From positions 6,480,598-6,544,597 of the forward strand of contig NC_135560.1 of assembly GCF_964340395.1 (NCBI RefSeq): 64,000 nt of DNA. Reading direction: 5' to 3'. This document shows positions 61,253-64,000 of the stretch, piece after piece; within the stretch, counting starts at the first letter, position 1; each line of letters begins with the position of its first letter. Made by a program: the position numbers and the translations under genes. The stretch is from Glandiceps talaboti. Taxonomy: Eukaryota > Hemichordata > Enteropneusta > Spengelidae. The notes below the pieces were generated by a model. That model worked only from the letters and a program-made list of their open reading frames with translations, made no database searches and was not told the DNA's origin.

Positions 61253-63493
61253 ATTTATTGCATCCGTTAAGAAAACTACATTTCTTCATTGGATTTTCTG
61301 CAATAAGTGTTTGGTGCCAAAAAAAAACCAAGTATATATTGTAATGTGTGCTTTGAATGCAATCAAACGTGGTGCAAACATTTCATACATTTTGAGTTTT
61401 AAAAACATTTCTCAAATACGTTACGTTTGAACTAACAGTTTAAACTATTTAATATCTTAAATTAGAGGAAATTGTTAAAGTATTATAAAGCACATCTGAT
61501 TCATCTTTTTTCTGGCCTTCATCGTAATTCATGTATACACACGTGAACACACTGTGACCAGAATAATTCTCCACTAATATCACAAATCAGTGAACAGAAA
61601 CATTGTCATGAATATTCATGAGCCACACAAGTGATGACTTTTCTTAGAATGTTATTTATAAAAATAAAAATTTCACAAAACAAGGAAGTATTCAGTCATT
61701 GAGAGTCTTCATCCTTCTTCCTGTTACTTTTTTTGGAGGGTGTATTATTTCCATGGAAACAGTTCCTGTACATCTGATTGTGATGCTCTTTCTATAATAC
61801 TAATCTCTCCTTGACCTGTAGTGATTTATCTTCCAACAATGAATTAATATCAACAATGTATACTAAGTTTATTTTTCACATGAGCTGTAATTTCAGAGCT
61901 TTTGGCAGTATCACTTTTACTACGAAAATTTGATATAGTATTACAGATTTTATCAAATTTATGGCGCCACTCATCAAAAAACAGTTCATTTTATAAATAT
62001 GTTTTGAAATAAAGTACTGATTTTATTTAGTTACTGTTTTCATTGATCTAACTCTCTGTCAAAAATTTCAAAAAAATTTATAATCATAACTTTTTACTTT
62101 GCCTGTAGATAATCTGAAGTAAAGTTCATCATCTTGATGGCAATATGCAACTGCAAACAAGAGGCATGATTTTCATTACTGGTCGATTCTGCGACTGTGC
62201 TCATGATCTTATGAAAAAGAACCTATATTCAGCCAATAGAATGACTAAGTTTTGGCTGGGGAACAATGTTTATTATTAGGCAGACTGCATAAGTTTTGGC
62301 GGGAAGTGAATTTTTGGCCAAAAATTTGAGTTTAACTGAAAATCTCTGACGATCTAAATATTTCCTGACACTAATATATAGTCCTTATTGTGTTATATTT
62401 TTGTGTCACAGTAACTCTTAAAATCCATTTTTTTTTACAAAATGTGAGAATTCACTATTTTGAAGTGAAGACATTCTGTTCATGTAGTATACTAAACTTT
62501 ATTTCTGATTGAAATCTTTCAGAAGTAGAAACACATTCACATTATATGTTCTCGACTGAACTATCAAATTTTTTTTCAAAATCAAGGTGTAAAAATTAAA
62601 AGTGTTAACAATGACAGAATAATAAATATTCTTTAATGAAAAAAATCCTAACTTTTGAGCGATACCTGGCAAACTATATGCTACTTTGTCATTGGTTAAT
62701 TAGTGAATAAAACTAATAAAACCATAGTAAGTTTTTTGTGTTTTTGTAAAATGCATGGATCTTACAAGATTTACTCCTTGCTATTTACAAGGTTGGAAAA
62801 CCTTGCAAAAAGACCTTGTAAACAGAGAGGGTGCTTGAAAATGATTTGATTAATTTAGTTATAATAATGGAGTTTTTCTCAGTTTTTGGTTCTTGGGAGG
62901 AGAACCACACAACATGAACTATGATTACAACGGTGTTCATATTTTAGCATTTTTTTTTCATTTTTACAATTTATGTGACCTATATAACAGTTATAATGAT
63001 TTTTCAGGATTTTTTTCAGATGTTTATGTAAACTATAAACGGAATGTCAAAAAAACCTCATGTTCACCAGTACAACACACAACTTGGCATTGCTCACAAT
63101 AACAGCTTTCACATTTCATAACCTGATTAGCTTTACTATTGATATCCTTTTTTTCCTTGCAGAAAATCAAATTACTGAGATTTGCCCCTGAGATTTCATA
63201 AAAACTCAAAAAAACATTTCCAGATTGACTGCTAATTCCTCTATGAGTTGATACGATGGAAACATCAACTGTTCCATAAATAGTGATTCATTGAAATGTA
63301 TTGTGTGACCAGCTATGCATTTCATACTCTGCTGAACAGTAGTAAACAGATAAGATATAAAGACATTCTTAGAAATCAGAACTATTTGCCGGAAAGTCAA
63401 TCTACTGTCCGGATATTTGCTAAATTATTCCGACTTTTTCAGAAAAATAGTAACAACGGAGCAAAGGCTAATATGATTTAGTATTTCTCGTTC

Positions 63494-63600
63494 GTGCTAC
63501 ATCATCTCGGACTCATGATTCTCCTATGTCTGTATCGCCTATCGGCTCGGAGGGATATGGCCGACATGAGGGGAATCATTCGTCCTCGATGACGTAGCAC
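63494..63600. repeat. 107-bp imperfect foldback element
   Basis: Ends GTGCTACATCATC (from 63494) and GATGACGTAGCAC (to 63600) are inverted repeats. Pairing continues inward through TCATGATTCTCCTATGTC against GACATGAGGGGAATCATTCG. It is GC-richer than its surroundings. No clear target-site duplication was seen. Confidence 0.75.
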
Positions 63601-64000
63601 TCATTCAGAATACTGGGAGATTATATAAAATACTACATTGCAAGCGACACACTTCTTGTATACAGTTAGATATTTTCTATAAAATCCTAAAACACATCAG
63701 TATTCAATCATGGTCTAATGTTGCAGATTTTTCGTCATGAAAGAATTTACCTGAGAAACAAAATTCAGAACTGATATATTGCTAATTTCCTTTCCCCTAC
63801 GTTTCTAATTCTTACCGCAGACTTTGAAGACTTTTAAGGAGTGTAAGTAACTCCTGGTAAAGTAAAGTTGGGTGCTTTACTGATGAAAAGACGAAAGGTA
63901 AAATAACAACATAATCATTGTACTCAGAAATGTGATCTTTAAAATTAATGTTGGTTAGAAATAAATTATTTATGAGAATTTGTCAGTCTTTGTCATTAAA

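Larger units (their letters stand above)
54477..64000. other. Presumed long upstream intron or flank of the exchanger gene
   Basis: The exon at 54476 begins after a clear acceptor (TTGTTTACAG), so coding sequence continues upstream, toward higher coordinates. I searched by eye for the conserved alpha-1 residues (GATFMAAGSS type) on the minus strand and did not find them. The region holds foldback elements, a minisatellite and simple repeats. Confidence 0.55.

Overview
This window is animal nuclear DNA: AT-rich, intron-rich, with GT-AG introns, TATA boxes, AATAAA signals, abundant micro- and minisatellites, and short inverted-repeat elements. The protein families (a multi-BH-domain Bcl-2 protein, a BH3-only protein, a K+-dependent Na+/Ca2+ exchanger, a Ski-like SMAD4-binding protein) point to a bilaterian animal. 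Compact exons with repeat-filled introns and the overall sequence style suggest a marine invertebrate, probably lophotrochozoan (mollusc-like), but the sequence alone does not settle the phylum. There is no bacterial or viral gene organisation.

Layout. (1) 1-6.3 kb: gene-poor flank or 5' introns, with a perfect 30-bp-arm hairpin, a MITE-like element and a 137-bp tandem repeat. (2) 6.27-15.0 kb, + strand: a four-coding-exon gene for a predicted 551-residue Ski/Sno/SKOR-like protein. It has the Cys/His SMAD4-binding domain and a C-terminal coiled coil but no Ski/Sno/Dac domain, and its last exon is followed by a 73-bp tandem duplicate. (3) 15-33 kb: no gene I can support; many tandem repeats, simple repeats, foldback elements and one possible enhancer (RFX X-box plus DR1). 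(4) 33.1-38.6 kb: the most interesting locus. A two-exon Bcl-2-family gene on the - strand (BH4, BH3, BH1, BH2, C-terminal anchor) lies head to head with a small + strand gene whose product has a clear BH3 motif and no other Bcl-2 domain. Two outward-facing TATA boxes about 245 bp apart frame a shared promoter with a palindromic CRE, two CCAAT boxes and an E-box/M-box. (5) 38.6-44 kb: no supported gene; a miRNA-like hairpin, GTAT microsatellites flanking a possible inserted element, and a dispersed repeat. (6) 44.2-54.5 kb, - strand: the six 3'-terminal coding exons (399 residues) of an SLC24/NCKX-type exchanger, including the complete alpha-2 repeat. Its introns carry 17-bp, 28-bp and 30-bp minisatellites, and two tandem CTCF-like motifs sit in its predicted 3' UTR. 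(7) 54.5-64 kb: the presumed upstream intron or flank of that gene, with a foldback element fused to a 54-bp minisatellite. The N-terminal exons of the exchanger were not found.

Functionally, the Bcl-2/BH3-only pair would form a divergent apoptosis module, plausibly co-induced by stress factors of the ATF/CREB class. The Ski-like protein would act in TGF-beta/BMP-SMAD repression, and the exchanger in Ca2+ extrusion. All functional statements rest on motif recognition by eye; no database search was run.
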